NCBI GenBank assembly: GCA_036426205.1
Contig: CM071573.1
Coordinates: 44,545,664 to 44,609,663, forward strand
Origin: Ascaphus truei
Taxonomy: Eukaryota > Chordata > Amphibia > Anura > Ascaphidae
Length of the DNA stretch: 64,000 nt
Direction of reading: 5' to 3'
Shown here: piece by piece, positions 1 to 10,725 of the stretch
Layout: each line of letters begins with the position of its first letter
Numbering within the stretch: position 1 is the stretch's first letter
The notes under the pieces: generated by a model
Seen by the model: the letters and a program-made list of their open reading frames with translations, nothing else
Databases searched by the model: none
Told to the model about the DNA's origin: nothing
Translations under genes and position numbers: made by a program

Positions 1-799
1 ATACACACGCTGCGGTATAAATTGAGTTACGGCTTACATCTAAAATCGCAGTGATCACCATTGACGGATGCTGCAATTTCTACAAAATTACATTTATATG
101 TCCTTTACAAGAGAAAGTTACTCACAAGGAGGTATTTAAATAGGATCAAACAAGAAAGTTGAAGGCAGTTTGTAGGGAGGGGGGGGGGAATATATCAATA
201 TTTTTATTTAGGAATTTATTTTTGGGGCAGGGTGAAACTTTAAAGAGTCTAAACTCTGCTTTCAGTTACAAAAGTCCAGATGAACCATTCTCAAATAACA
301 ATAAGTGACATCTTTGCTGGCAGAGATCCCTGTAGCTGCTGGCACTAGGTATGTTAAAATGCTTTTATTCAATTTGCAACTCCAACATGTGTTGCAAAGA
401 CTGCACAATTCAGGGTGTGTATATCACTATGAGTATGCAGAATCATTTTAATAATGCTTGTTTGTGTCCCCTGCAGAGAGGTGGTGCAAACATCCTGGGG
501 ACGTGTGTAATAGTTAGCCAGTAATAGCGCGGGAGGGATTAGGACATGATACAGGTGGGAACTTTGACTTTAAGCCGCTGTATCAGGAGTATGTATGTAT
601 AAATACAATATTAAGATGCTGTATATTCATTTTAAAGAACAGATATTAGAATCAGGGAGTTACAATATGTTACATGGATATGTCACATTAACCCCTGAGC
701 TACCAGACGGTTCAGCGATGCATTGATGCGTTTGACCGTCCTGATTGCACTTTTACTCCTAATGTGTCTGTAAGATAGCCAACATCACACTTAAATTGC
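1..799. other. unassigned intergenic sequence
   Basis: AT-rich sequence with a short G run near 178-190. I see no coding exon, no RNA gene and no repeat that I can name. Confidence 0.5.
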
Positions 800-945
800 A
801 AGCTCTTTGGGACAGGGTCCCCCTTTGCCTTATGTTGTCATTTATCTATCGCGCTTATGCTTAGTATTTGCACTGTATTTACCGTGTTGTAATTTTGCAG
901 AGCGCTACGTACACTGTTGGCACGATATAAATGAAATAATAAATT
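800..945 (+). repeat. LINE/SINE 3' tail fragment
   Basis: It contains the 'ttgcaagctctttgggacag' block followed by 'gagcgctacgtacactgttg' and a 'gatataaatgaaataataaa' end. This is the usual layout of amphibian L2/CR1-type LINE tails and of SINEs that borrow them. The LINE at 46655-47790 ends in a similar block in the opposite orientation. It is a tail only, with no coding part. Confidence 0.6.
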
Positions 946-1002
946 TTGGCAGCAAATAGGTTAAACATTTGGCACAAGACCAAAGAAATGTCAGCTGCGC
1001 TT

Positions 1003-1258
1003 ATAGTGCCGGCAACGCGATGTCGCGGCAAAACAAATGTATTGCCGCCGTCGCATGCGCTTATAGTAAGCGCGATGCGACGGGAGCAACGCCGGCGGCG
1101 TGAATTTCTGAAGCCGGTCAAATTTGATTTTTCAGAGGCTGTCGCCACGTGTGAACCAATCAAAGACCTGGTCGCCCGCGACGTCGCCGGAAAGCAAATT
1201 ACAACTTTCGCCAGCGGCGACGGGTGATGTCATCAGTCGCGTCGCCGTCGCGCACTAT
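1003..1258. mobile_element. GC-rich MITE-like element
   Basis: A CpG-rich island in AT-rich sequence, with inverted ends: ATAGTGCCGGCAACGCGA at the left, and at the right the complement of ATAGTGCGCGACGGCGAC. It has no coding capacity, so it fits a non-autonomous DNA transposon. The family is not identified. Short open frames across it on both strands are by-products of its GC content. Confidence 0.5.
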
Positions 1259-1761
1259 CATTTCCCCTACTCTCTTTTGAAAAATACATGAATTTAGTAT
1301 TGTGACATTTCACTCTTTTTTGGGCTACACTTTGCACAGTGACACCCGCCTTTCTCATTGTGATGCAGAACTTCAGCCGCACTGGCTTCCCATTTTTAGA
1401 TATTTGGGTATGGAAATAAATAAAAGATGGCAGTTTATGAAAGCAAACTTGTTGATACATATACAGTATGCAGAGCTGTGCCACGTGGGGGGTGGGGGGG
1501 GTTTAAGCGTGCTGAGGCTGGGATAACTAGTGAGGAGTTGATTAAAACGTACGACGCGTTTCTAGGAATCCTTTCCTTGTTAGAACTACAACGTTGCACA
1601 GACATTTTCCAAGAGGTTTCCTTCGTGGAAACTCAAACATAATGATACCTGAGTATGATAATGATTATGGGCCCCAACGAGTGATCATAATAAGCGTTAC
1701 CTTTTTTATTTAAAAACCCAGTACCACTACTTTTTATTCCTAAACGTGTCCTTTGTGTTTT

Positions 1762-2011
1762 AGGGGCTCAACTCCAGTACTCAAGTACCGCCACCAGGTC
1801 AGGTTTTAAGGATATCTCAGCTTCAGCACAGGTGGCTCAATGGAAGACTGAGCCTCTGATTGAGCCACCTTTGCTGAAGCAGGGACTGATTGAGCCACAG
1901 GTGCTGAAGCAAGGGCTGATTGAGCCACCTGTCCTGAAGTAGGGATATCCTAAAAACCTGACCTTTTGGGGGGGGGGGGGTGGTCTTGAGGACTGGAGTT
2001 CAGCCCCCCTG
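1762..2011. mobile_element. palindromic MITE, copy 1
   Basis: One of at least nine copies in this window of a repeat of about 150-250 bp. It begins near 'ccaactccagtcctcaag', passes through 'ggttttcaggatatccctg' and 'cttcagcacaggtggctcaa', and then reads back as the reverse complement. This copy has an extra internal duplication of the 'tgattgagccac...tgctgaagca' arm. No ORF. Confidence 0.75.
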
Positions 2012-2477
2012 TATTAGAGCATAAATATTGTGGAAGCCTTTATAAAATGAGAGCAGGGCTTTAATGGGTTTGCGATAACTTGAAATCATGCCGTGTACAA
2101 TAACTTCTCTTAGGGAACATGGAGTACTGCGTGCAGGCACACCGTGTGCTGTGTATCAAACACGGTAACCAGGAGTTGTCTTGTGGTTAAAGTACTAGCC
2201 TTTGAAGTGGTATGTGATTTATATCCTGTATTTCAAATCAAGTCAGCATTTCTACTTGTATAGGAATAATCCTGCCGTAGGTTTGCCAAGTAAACCCGCA
2301 GCCAGCGGGACAGGTAGATCCAGTTCAGTTTTTTCCAGATCTCTTTATACAATAGAATGAAAGAGCTACATCATCCAGAAGGGTTTGGATAAGAGGCAAA
2401 GAATACTAGAACAGGGTCAATCCGCCCTCCTCAAATGGGTCCAGTCGGGTGTAAAGACCAACGTCTTAACCAGTATT

Positions 2478-2650
2478 ATTATTACCGTTTCTTTGTAAAG
2501 CGCCAGCATATTCCGCTGCGCGGTACAATGGGAGGTACAGAGGTATGTACATTACACAAACAGTTACATACAGGTGAGGACAAACATGCACAGAAGGTAA
2601 TAAGGCCCTGATCCTGAGAGCTTACACTCGAGAGGGAATGAGAGACAATG
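2478..2650 (-). repeat. LINE/SINE 3' tail
   Basis: Read on the minus strand it runs 'gagtgtaagctctcaggatc', then 'gctggcgctttacaaagaaa', and ends in a (TAA)n tract. That is the 3' end of an L2/CR1-type retroelement. No coding portion is attached. Confidence 0.55.
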
Positions 2651-3281
2651 TTGAAACAAAAAGGTAAGGTGGCTGCTCATTGTAGGATGGAGTATACATC
2701 AGGATGGAGTATGCCTCAGGTTGGAATATGGCCCAGAAAGCGGTTTCCATTAAGGTTTTGGGGGGGAATGTCACATAGGGTGGTGATTGGTCCAGCCACA
2801 CAGTCGGTATGGTAAGTCCCTTCCCCAGTACATAAGTTGATGCTTTACCACCTCTGGCACGGAGGGGGTTAATGTGTTCATTTCAGGATCTATAGTTATC
2901 AGGGAAATGTATTTCTTTGAACCACAAGCCCTTGTTGCACCTGTTCCTTTTCTTCCCAGGATAAGCCAATCATAATCCCCCTTTCCCACATTTCACCTGC
3001 TGTCACTCCTACCCCTGCCCTATTTGAAGACCAAACCTGTTCTGCTGCTGATAATTGTGCCTGCCATCTGTCTGCCCGGGATTTCTAGCACATTCACCCA
3101 GGAAAACGAGGAGAAATATTTAAAGCCGGGCAGATTTTATGGGGAAATGACGATGGAATAAAAGTCCACCAACTAAATAATTTACAAACGTGTAGCTTGT
3201 AGTCCGGGTATTTCCCCCGCAAAACAAATGTGTATTTTTATGAAGCGTATAATGCAGGGAAGGTGACAAGAAAGGTGTTCA

Positions 3282-3283
<2 letters not shown>
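2651..3283. other. unassigned intergenic sequence
   Basis: Non-repetitive sequence with short incidental open frames. I found no splice-bounded coding exon and no named repeat. Confidence 0.4.

Positions 3284-3286
<3 letters not shown>

Positions 3287-3320
<34 letters not shown>
3287..3320. repeat. (AT)n microsatellite
   Basis: About 17 uninterrupted AT dinucleotides, followed by a short inverted pair ('actcatacagtg' and 'cactgtatgagt'). Confidence 0.95.
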
Positions 3321-3321
<1 letters not shown>

Positions 3322-3729
3322 TCATACAGTGAATAGCACTGTATGAGTATATATATAACATATAACATCAACAATCTTTTCTGTGGTTTTATACCTCTTA
3401 AAGGCCGACCTGTATCAGAACGCGATGGACCACATTGGTGAAATGGTTTAACCATCTCCTGAGGCCCCTCAGATAATCGTCATTCTACTAATTGCAGTAT
3501 TGAGGGACAGTGGTCCAGCTTTGAATCCATTTTAAAGTGGGGCTATGAGCAAAATGTGCATAGCATAAATTTCATCTCGTATGTTTTAAATGTTGCCCTA
3601 TGCGGGGTATCTTGTCATTTGGGGAGTGAATACAGTAGGGGTTAGGGAGGTGTTTACATGCCACACTTTAGCAAGGCCTAACTCCATACCTTCCAAGTGT
3701 AACTATTAAATTCAGCTGGACCTATTCAT
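3321..3729. other. unassigned intergenic sequence
   Basis: No gene and no recognisable repeat between the AT microsatellite and the SINE tail. Confidence 0.4.
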
Positions 3730-3998
3730 AATATTAACTTTATTTCATAACATATAACTTTTCTCCTAATGGGGCTCAAAACACATCACAATTACAGTAT
3801 AGCACACAGCACATGGGATTGTTACAGACAGTACCTGAAATTATCTTACAATCTATGTTTTTGGTGCCTGAGGCACAGGGAGATAAAGTGATTTGCTGAA
3901 GGTCACAAGGAGCTAACACCGGGAATTGAACCAGGTTCCCTGGTTGAAACTCATTGTTGAGTGTCTGTGTCTTTACTCACTGAGCCGCTCCTTCTCCC
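3730..3998 (-). mobile_element. tRNA-derived CORE/MIR-like SINE
   Basis: On the minus strand it opens with 'ggagcggctcagtgagtaaa' (A-box-like region). A B box 'ggttcaattcc' follows near 3921-3931, then a MIR-like core 'ctccctgtgcctcaggcacc', then 'agattgtaag' and a LINE-like tail. A second copy of the same family lies at 5922-6155 on the plus strand. It would be a pol III retroposon with no protein. Confidence 0.75.
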
Positions 3999-5654
3999 TA
4001 TTGTACCTATTTCTGCCAGTGGCTGAAGCTTCAACTAATTAAAGAAGCTGACATTGACTATTTATCTGCTAATGATCAGCTGTTATGGGGGATTTAATAC
4101 CAATTCTATTGTGTGTGTAAATAAGTATATACAAATAAACCCCCAAATACACATATTTTATTGATATGATCTTGGCATGTAGTAAATTGTACATGTTATT
4201 ATTGTGCCTCCTTTGGAAGGGTCACTTGCCGTGAGGTTCCCCTACCAAACATTGACAGATTGCAGCAATTGAAATGTGTCCATTTGTATGTAGCAATTGT
4301 TGGCGAGCCTGTCATATGCCATGGCAACGTGACGTCATGACGCCCAGACGCCGGAACCGAGGTAAGAGGGGGGGCGCGCAGAGAAGGAGGCAGCCGGCAG
4401 GGGGGTGCAGTAAATATGGGCCATCATGAGATGTATCATACTGTGTCACTTCTTCACCCTCTAATCTCAAAGTTAACCCTTTCGCAGCTGGTGTAAAGTT
4501 TGGCTTCTCACAATCTGCACCAGATGTTTCTTACATCTTATGGAAATTGGATCAAACACTAGTTCTCTGCTCAAGAATTCACTCAGTAAATAGCCCCCTC
4601 TGTCCTCCTCCTCCTCCTCAGCTGACACGTTGGGAAGCTCTGAGCCAACTGGGACAGGAGAAAGACAAAGGTGCTCTGAGGGGCCTGTTGCTGGAAGCAC
4701 GATAGCCATTATCCATAACTAAACTAATGGCCCTTAACGATTGATAAATGTAGTTGCATTTTTCTGGATAAATGCCTCATCTATGCAACAACAATGAAAA
4801 AATACTGCAATAAAGCCCACCATCAAGAGAGTTTCATCGTTCATTTTCTTCCGGCTCTCGGTGTATATTTTCTGTGCAGCTGAAGGTCCCAGTGTTATTC
4901 GTCTCCTTTTATTGGCTGAAGCCGGAAACCTTTAGGGGATGAGCCCAGGAGGGGAGAGGAACCTTTTTCACAAGGCAAACAAGCCTCAGGGTAAGGTAGA
5001 AATACTACAAAAATACAGTAAACACCCACAGAAGAGAACAATTCTGCTGTTTATTGTACTCCCTGCCATTCATGTTTCTTATTTCACAAATGGCCTCTGT
5101 GGATAAGTCAGTTTGGAAAAGCCTGCATTGGTCTGTGTATACCTGTCCCCCATCTCGGAATCGTCTCAAATCATCAATATGCACATTCACTTATTGAGCC
5201 AGTGATTTCCAACCTTTTTGTTTGGAGGAACCCTTGAAGTATTTGGAAAAATCTCGGGGAACCCCTATCTGGCTGACACATAATAGGTTTGACAGAGGTC
5301 AGTCACAAAATGTCACACCTCACGAGCCACCTCTATTTCCCACCCTCTACCCATGTATTTCTCTCCCATCCGTCTCACTAACTCTCCCCCCTCCCACCTC
5401 ACATTATATATCCCCTGCGTCTCACTCTTACTCCCACTTTTCCTCACTCACTCCCGCCCCCCTCCCTTCTCTCACTCGCCCCTACCTTTTATCAATTACC
5501 CCACTCAATCCACCGTACAAAATACATACCAAAAAAAACCACCACCAGGGGGTGGGGGAGGGGGTGTCTGTGGTCCATAGGAGGAACCCCTGAGACTGCA
5601 TCAAAGAGCCCCAGGTTGGGAATCACTGTATTGAGCATTGACAGCAAAAACGGT
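3999..5654. other. unassigned intergenic sequence
   Basis: Includes a CRE-bearing stretch near 4310-4400 and a pyrimidine-rich C/CT stretch at 5330-5500. Short open frames across the pyrimidine tract are compositional. I see no supported gene. Confidence 0.4.
4319..4337. promoter_or_regulatory. possible RFX half-site plus CRE
   Basis: CCATGGCAAC, an X-box-like half, is followed directly by a perfect palindromic CRE (TGACGTCA at 4330-4337) in a locally GC-rich stretch. RFX and CREB sites are often adjacent in vertebrate promoters. No transcript start or exon is visible nearby, so the function is conjectural. Confidence 0.2.
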
Positions 5655-5875
5655 GGCTCGCTGTGTTGGTCCTTTCTTCCATGTAGTAACAGAGGAGGGA
5701 GAGGGAGTAGGGGGATGATACCTTTTATTGGATCAACAAGTAGTTGATATGTTACAGGCTTTCCAACCTCTTGGGCACCTTTATCGGGTCCTACCCTGAG
5801 AGGTTGGAAAATTTGTAACATTTCAACTACTTGTTGATCCAATAAAAGGTATCATACCCTCTTTGTAAATCATAC
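5655..5875. mobile_element. palindromic MITE-like repeat ('ATACCTTTTATTGGA' family)
   Basis: The left arm 'gataccttttattggatcaa' with 'tagttgatatgttacaggct' is mirrored on the right by 'ttgttgatccaataaaaggt'. The same family recurs at 11915-12520, where a minisatellite occupies its centre. Confidence 0.7.
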
Positions 5876-5921
5876 ATACCACCCTCTCCCTGCTTTGTTA
5901 TTACATGAACATTGAAAGAGA

Positions 5922-6155
5922 GAAGGAGCGGCTGAGTGAGTAAAGACACTGACTGACACTGAGTTTAAAGCAGGGGAACCTGGTTCAATTCCTGCGGCTC
6001 CTTGGGCAAGTCACTCTATCTCCCTGTGCCTCAGGCATCAAAAACATAGATTGTAACCGCCACGGGGCAGGGACTGTGTCTGCAAAATGTCTCTGTAAAG
6101 TGCTACATAAAACTAGCAGCGCTATACAAGAACAAACAATTATTATATTATAAAC
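5922..6155 (+). mobile_element. tRNA-derived CORE/MIR-like SINE
   Basis: A-box-like 'ggctgagtgagtaaag' is followed by the B box 'ggttcaattcc' at 5982-5992. The core 'cttgggcaagtcactctatc' and 'ctccctgtgcctcaggc' closely follows mammalian MIR/CORE-SINEs. Next come a 'gattgtaaccgccacggggc' LINE-tail section and an AT-rich end. Confidence 0.8.
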
Positions 6156-6764
6156 CTGAAGCGCGGGGTGTGCTCTGACCTCATGTCAGCAAACAGTGCA
6201 TCCTATTGTCTCAGCCATCAACTCCAGAATCATACACCGAAAACACTACTGTCTGCACAAAGCAGCGTGGATTCACTACATGGAAAGAAAACATTTTCAA
6301 GAGAAGGGATGGGTTTCCCCCCCTAGCAAGTTCTCGAATAAAGGGGCAGAACGTAAAAGGAGGATAACCCCTTCCCTGCCAGAGGGATATATTAATTATA
6401 AAGCAAGCTTTGGAGAGTTACATTTAAAGGAGCAGAACCTTCTGGGACCAAAGTGAATAGGTTTACTGGAGCTGATTGGCACATTGTTTTCAGACGAGTA
6501 TAAGTATTTTGAAATTCTTTCCTAAGCTTTTCACGGTAAACATTCATTACAATTTTTTCTAAAGTCTTTGGGTGATGAGACAGTGCTCGGGATTTTCATA
6601 GCCACAGATAAATGATCTATTCATTTTGCTCTTTGTTTGCAAAGTAAATAGGAAGCTGTCATTAGTCAAAGGATAGGTTTGAATTCAGCAGACCCCGGGG
6701 AAACATATTAATTTAACACAAGGTACAAATAAGTAAGAATAGATAGTTTAGTGGTGATTGAATC
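6156..6764. other. unassigned sequence left of the LTR element
   Basis: AT-rich. An 86-codon open frame at 6196-6456 shows no recognisable domain and no splice context. I do not call it a gene. Confidence 0.4.
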
Positions 6765-6768
6765 TTTA

Positions 6769-7578
6769 TGTAGCGGTCATGTAAAATGCCTACAGTCATC
6801 TCTCCTGTTGGCAGTAAGGCCTGGTAAGTGTGGGCATGCCAGCAGTAATTATGGAGGTTTCCCCTCACACCCTGGTGGGGTGCTCTGTGTATGGCTGGGA
6901 CTGGTCACATGCTCTGACTCCATGGTGTGTGTTTCAGAGATGTGTCAGCCTCAGAAGCTTCATAAGGCACAGCACTGGTTCTAAAGTTAGTTGATTGGAG
7001 TTGCAAAGTAGTTGGTTGCTGAGTGTTGCTGGAAAGCTCTTGTCAGAGCTGAGGAAGTAGTTAAGTTCTATCAGAGTGTCAGTTATGTTGTAGTAATCCA
7101 TGGGAGCTGTGTCCGGACCGGACACAGGACAGTGATTCCTGCGGGAATAGTGAATCCCTGATCTGACATACCTAACTAAAGAGCACTGCGAGATGAGCGG
7201 CTGAAGATACTCCTTGTGGAGGGCAGTTGCCCTGCCGTGTCAATAAAGATGAGTTCAGCCAGAAACCCTCTCGCGTGTATCTATCTGGAATGAGTGTACA
7301 GAGAGGAGCACCACGGAGGATTCCTCGCCAATCATCCCCATGCGGACGCAGGGACCCTGGTGAGGTGGAGGCGCTGCACTGTAACTAGGTGAGACTCAGC
7401 ACACTACCTCAGCTGCCTGTCTGACGGGTTCTCCCCACACACCATCATCGGGAGAGACTCAGGAGTCCTGTAGCCAGCAGGTGCACCATATGACTATCCA
7501 CCACTGTGTGGGGTCCGGTAGACCACAGGGCCCAATGTGAGATTGGGTGGGTCAGACCGGGCCAGAAATACCGTTACA
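6769..7578 (+). repeat. 5' LTR
   Basis: The 810-bp LTR starts with TGTAGCGGTC and ends with ACCGTTACA, forming short inverted ends. It contains a polyadenylation signal AATAAA at 7242-7247. About 220 bp before its end it carries 'gaggtggaggcgctgcactg', a motif shared with the related solo LTRs. Numerous small indels separate it from the 3' LTR. Confidence 0.88.
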
Positions 7579-7580
7579 TT

Positions 7581-7600
7581 TGGAGGCGAGCTGCTGAGAT
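7581..7600 (+). promoter_or_regulatory. primer-binding site candidate
   Basis: TGGAGGCGAGCTGCTGAGAT begins two nucleotides after the LTR. TGG is the expected complement of a tRNA CCA end. The rest loosely resembles the complement of a tRNA-Thr 3' end (TGGAGGCACCGCTGGGA from memory), with mismatches. The position is convincing; the tRNA identity is tentative. Confidence 0.6.
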
Positions 7601-8083
7601 CAGATCCGTCAACAGGACAGGCTTTTAGCTAGGTCACTTGGAAACAGGGAGAGTGTCTGCTGCCACTTTGTGCTGCGTAGGGACGGACCTAGGGGTGGTC
7701 AGGGGGCTGACGGGATATTGTCAGTTCGCAGGGACAACCTAGGGGCCTGAAAGGAGTGAGGGGTCTGGAGCGGGCTATAGCTGACCGAGTCACCTTGAGG
7801 CAGTGCTAGTTGGTAGGATGCCAGAAGGGACAGCCTGTTAACTTGGTCAGGAGTCCTGGAGAGGGTCTGCGCTAGGCTGACCAAGACAGGTAGACGCCCC
7901 AAGTACTGCATGGCAGAGCCAGCCAGAGTACCTAGCCATTCCAGACACTCACCGTAGGGAGCACAGACTGGGAGGAAGGAGTCACAGCAGACACTGAGAG
8001 AGTGAGCCTAGCCTGAGGTAGTGCAACACTGGGTCACACCTAGATAAGGTACACATGTGGTGGTGCATCTGAGCTAGTCTTTA

Positions 8084-8587
8084 TTGTACCGGTGTGGTGG
8101 CTGCCCCGCAGAGTGGAGCCTCATGTACGACAACTGTTATGAGAGAGTGGAGGATCCGCGTGGCGCGGAGAACGTAAAATGGCGGACAGAGGCTGATGGG
8201 GAGGGCACCCGTGGCGTGCAACCCACTGAAGAGCAGACTGTCGCTGAATTGTCCTTAACGAGTTTGCTCTGGAGCGGAGCAAAGGCCGTGGCTGCCCCGT
8301 TTTTATCCTGCCTGGGACAGCGAGGGGCCACCCTTGAAGAGTGTGAAGAAATTGTTATAATTGGGGGAGAACCCCGTGAGGAGAGCAAACAGATGGACTT
8401 TTTGGGCTCAAAAGTCAACCAAAATGGCGGCTCCCGCTTGCTAGGGAAACCGCATGGGCCAGGCGCAGAAAAAATGGCTGCTGCAGGACTTGCACAGAGC
8501 TGGCCGGGAATGGCGCGAACAGCAGAGCCCCGCCCTGATGGGGGGCATGGTGCGCGAAAGCTATGGCTGCGCCGGGATGGACAGTGA
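8084..8587 (+). CDS. short upstream ORF in the LTR element, unknown product
   Basis: A 167-codon open frame in the leader region of the LTR element. It overlaps the long ORF by 25 nt in a different frame (the long ORF is in the -1 frame relative to it). The product is not recognised; it has no signal peptide, membrane segment or zinc knuckle. Three of its ATG-containing stretches (near 8176, 8421 and 8471) are AAAATGGC-type motifs that may be YY1-like sites and not coding features. I saw no canonical X XXY YYZ slippery heptamer before the long ORF. This may be a small gag-like relict, or simply an open stretch in a GC-rich leader. Confidence 0.25.
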   Translation: MYRCGGCPAEWSLMYDNCYERVEDPRGAENVKWRTEADGEGTRGVQPTEEQTVAELSLTSLLWSGAKAVAAPFLSCLGQRGATLEECEEIVIIGGEPREESKQMDFLGSKVNQNGGSRLLGKPHGPGAEKMAAAGLAQSWPGMARTAEPRPDGGHGARKLWLRRDGQ

Positions 8588-10725
8588 CTAATTCAGCCCC
8601 TGTGCTGAGTCAACCGTTGAGTTTATGGGACCCTCCCCTGATTTCTACCAGGGGGAGTGACTTTCAACCATGGCCTGTGGGAATGCACCCACTGGGCCCA
8701 GGGACTGATATCCAGACGGCGCCACTACAGAAAGTAGTTCCGGCCGTGGAAGAGCCGTGCAAAAAGGATGGTTATCTTGCACAGAGGGCGGCTGCCAGAA
8801 AAAGGCGGGAACTAGCCGCGGGAAAAGAACCCCATCCTTGTGGGGAAATTGGCGCGAAAACGCTAACCGCGCCCACCAGGACTGAAAGAGGTGCGGCCTC
8901 AATTAAAGGACATCCAATTAACTTGTGGGACCCTCCCCAAATATTCACCAGGGGGAGGGGTCTCTATCTCTGCCAGCCAAGACCCGAGTTGTCTGAGGGA
9001 GGAGCTGGGTGTGAGCTTCCTGTCCCACAGTTGCGAGCTGGTGAACAGGAGAGACCATTGTGCAAGGTGTCTCCCATAACCAGCACAACAAAGAGCGAGA
9101 TGGACATTGGGGTATATCCCTATTTATTGCCAGGAGGCTCCCTGGTAGTCAAGGCGGGGGTGGACACAGCCATGCTGACGCCTGAAGCCCCGCGTGCGGC
9201 CTGCACCGAACCAGTTGATCCCGGAGAATGGGGATCGCTCCTAACGAGCAGAACGGAGCCTGAAGAGAAAGGGGTCTACAACTGCGGTGAGAACCCGGAA
9301 CCTCACCGTCGGTCCCCTGCGGCAGTGCCACTCCCCGAGTCGGAGTTCGGCTCCTCGAAAGAGGAACAAGCGATCCTAACGACGGTGGTGATGCGCCTAC
9401 CGGCGGACCACTACAGTGGTGCTGGAAAGGAACCGGCACTTACCTGTGTCGCGGCGGAGCGGAGTCTCGTGTCGCCGGTGCAGAACCAACCCGAGAGGCG
9501 GAGTCCCACGGCCGTGGTGACTTACAGCGCGGAAGGAGGAGAAGATTCCATCCCGAGCCGACGGAGCGGTGAGATACATCCTTACCCTCCCCAGGCGCCG
9601 GTGGTGGCAACGGCGGAGGAAGGCCTAGCCCAGGCCCGAGCGGAGCGGAGAGCAGACCCATCGCTTCCGGCGGCGGATGTCGTTGTGGAGGAAGAGATCC
9701 CGCTTGGGGATCCATCGCAAGATGGCGGAGTATCCGGTTCCGGTGATGACGTCACTTCCGGCGGAGGTAGCGGAACGACCAGAGAGAGAACCACAACGCC
9801 TCGGCGATCGGGCAGTGCTTCCCGATCACCTGTGTCAACACAGAGCTGGCAGGCTGTGAGGAGAGCTGAGACGGGTGAGGCCCAACCAGCGGCACGTCCG
9901 CACAATGATACGGGACTATCCGAAGGCAGAGAGCGGGTCGGAACCCCGCGGATGCCCATTTCCTGTCCCTATGCCCAACCCCATGCCCTAGGTAATGCCC
10001 CTGTCCCTGTCACCTTTTCCTGTGGGTCCACATCCAGTTTGGGAGTGTCGGAAGGGTCCCAGGGAATCGGTGAGGAACGGACTGGGGAGAGACTGAACAG
10101 CTATGCCTCTGATGGTGGGTCGAGGGATGGAGGGCAGCTGGGAAAAGTATCCGAGTCCCGATGGGTACCTAGTGTGGCCGTAGTTAAGTCTCAGGATAGC
10201 TCCAAACAAGAGAGGTGGTCTAGGCCTCTTTCATCAAGGACCTCTGGGGTATCTTCTTGGGGGGATACAGAGGAGGGGGACTCACTAGAGTGGGGGTCTG
10301 AGGAACGTAAGGAGACCCGAGGGTGGGCAGTAGGACAGTTTACACCTGTGCAAAGGGAGAGAGAGCTACAGGAACGGTGGTTCAAAATTGAGCGCAGGGA
10401 AATAGAGCCCCTATCATGGGTGTTGCCCGGACGGGCAGGGAATGCTGAGCTAATCCGATGTAGCCGGGCCGAGAGGGCCATTATTGCCAAATACAAGGCG
10501 TCCCACGGGTTGGAGTACCCGTATGTCCCTGAACCCCTTATGGAAGGAGAAATTGAGTTTAAAATGGGTTCCACTGGTGAGGATAGGGGATATGGTACTG
10601 ATGAGGAGGAAGGATCAGGGGAAGAAGATTGGGATCCTGGCGGGTTACATGAGAAGTGTCGCGCAGAGGGTTACAGCATTGCTGCTTTAAGCCCAGTGGA
10701 CCATGCTGTGCGCAAGCCACCGTAA
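8563..10725 (+). CDS. 720-aa ORF of the LTR element, unknown function
   Basis: This is an uninterrupted 720-codon frame filling most of the element's interior and ending 210 bp before the 3' LTR. I do not recognise a domain. The protein is rich in Gly, Pro, Ser, Glu and Arg and looks largely disordered. It has an internal duplication, LSLWDPPLISTRG near residues 20-32 and INLWDPPQIFTRG about 100 residues later. A more structured-looking segment follows around residues 595-670 (SWVLPGRAGNAELIRC, then AERAIIAKYKASHGLEYPYV). The C-terminal region is acidic (TDEEEGSGEEDWDPGG). No CCHC knuckle, aspartic protease, RT or integrase motif is visible. The ATG at 8563 is the first after an in-frame TGA at 8536. 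Intactness of so long a frame in a GC-rich non-autonomous element suggests past selection or recent insertion. A diverged Gag-like or accessory protein is possible but unproven. Confidence 0.6.
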   Translation: MAAPGWTVTNSAPVLSQPLSLWDPPLISTRGSDFQPWPVGMHPLGPGTDIQTAPLQKVVPAVEEPCKKDGYLAQRAAARKRRELAAGKEPHPCGEIGAKTLTAPTRTERGAASIKGHPINLWDPPQIFTRGRGLYLCQPRPELSEGGAGCELPVPQLRAGEQERPLCKVSPITSTTKSEMDIGVYPYLLPGGSLVVKAGVDTAMLTPEAPRAACTEPVDPGEWGSLLTSRTEPEEKGVYNCGENPEPHRRSPAAVPLPESEFGSSKEEQAILTTVVMRLPADHYSGAGKEPALTCVAAERSLVSPVQNQPERRSPTAVVTYSAEGGEDSIPSRRSGEIHPYPPQAPVVATAEEGLAQARAERRADPSLPAADVVVEEEIPLGDPSQDGGVSGSGDDVTSGGGSGTTRERTTTPRRSGSASRSPVSTQSWQAVRRAETGEAQPAARPHNDTGLSEGRERVGTPRMPISCPYAQPHALGNAPVPVTFSCGSTSSLGVSEGSQGIGEERTGERLNSYASDGGSRDGGQLGKVSESRWVPSVAVVKSQDSSKQERWSRPLSSRTSGVSSWGDTEEGDSLEWGSEERKETRGWAVGQFTPVQRERELQERWFKIERREIEPLSWVLPGRAGNAELIRCSRAERAIIAKYKASHGLEYPYVPEPLMEGEIEFKMGSTGEDRGYGTDEEEGSGEEDWDPGGLHEKCRAEGYSIAALSPVDHAVRKPP

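Noticed and set aside
5222..5842. Overlapping frames of 75-123 codons on both strands
   Set aside because: Pro/Ser-rich products of a pyrimidine-rich tract next to a palindromic MITE; no domain.
8536..8587. Programmed -1 frameshift joining the short and long ORFs of the LTR element
   Set aside because: Frames are related correctly and overlap, but I found no canonical slippery heptamer in the window between the in-frame TGA and the end of the short ORF.
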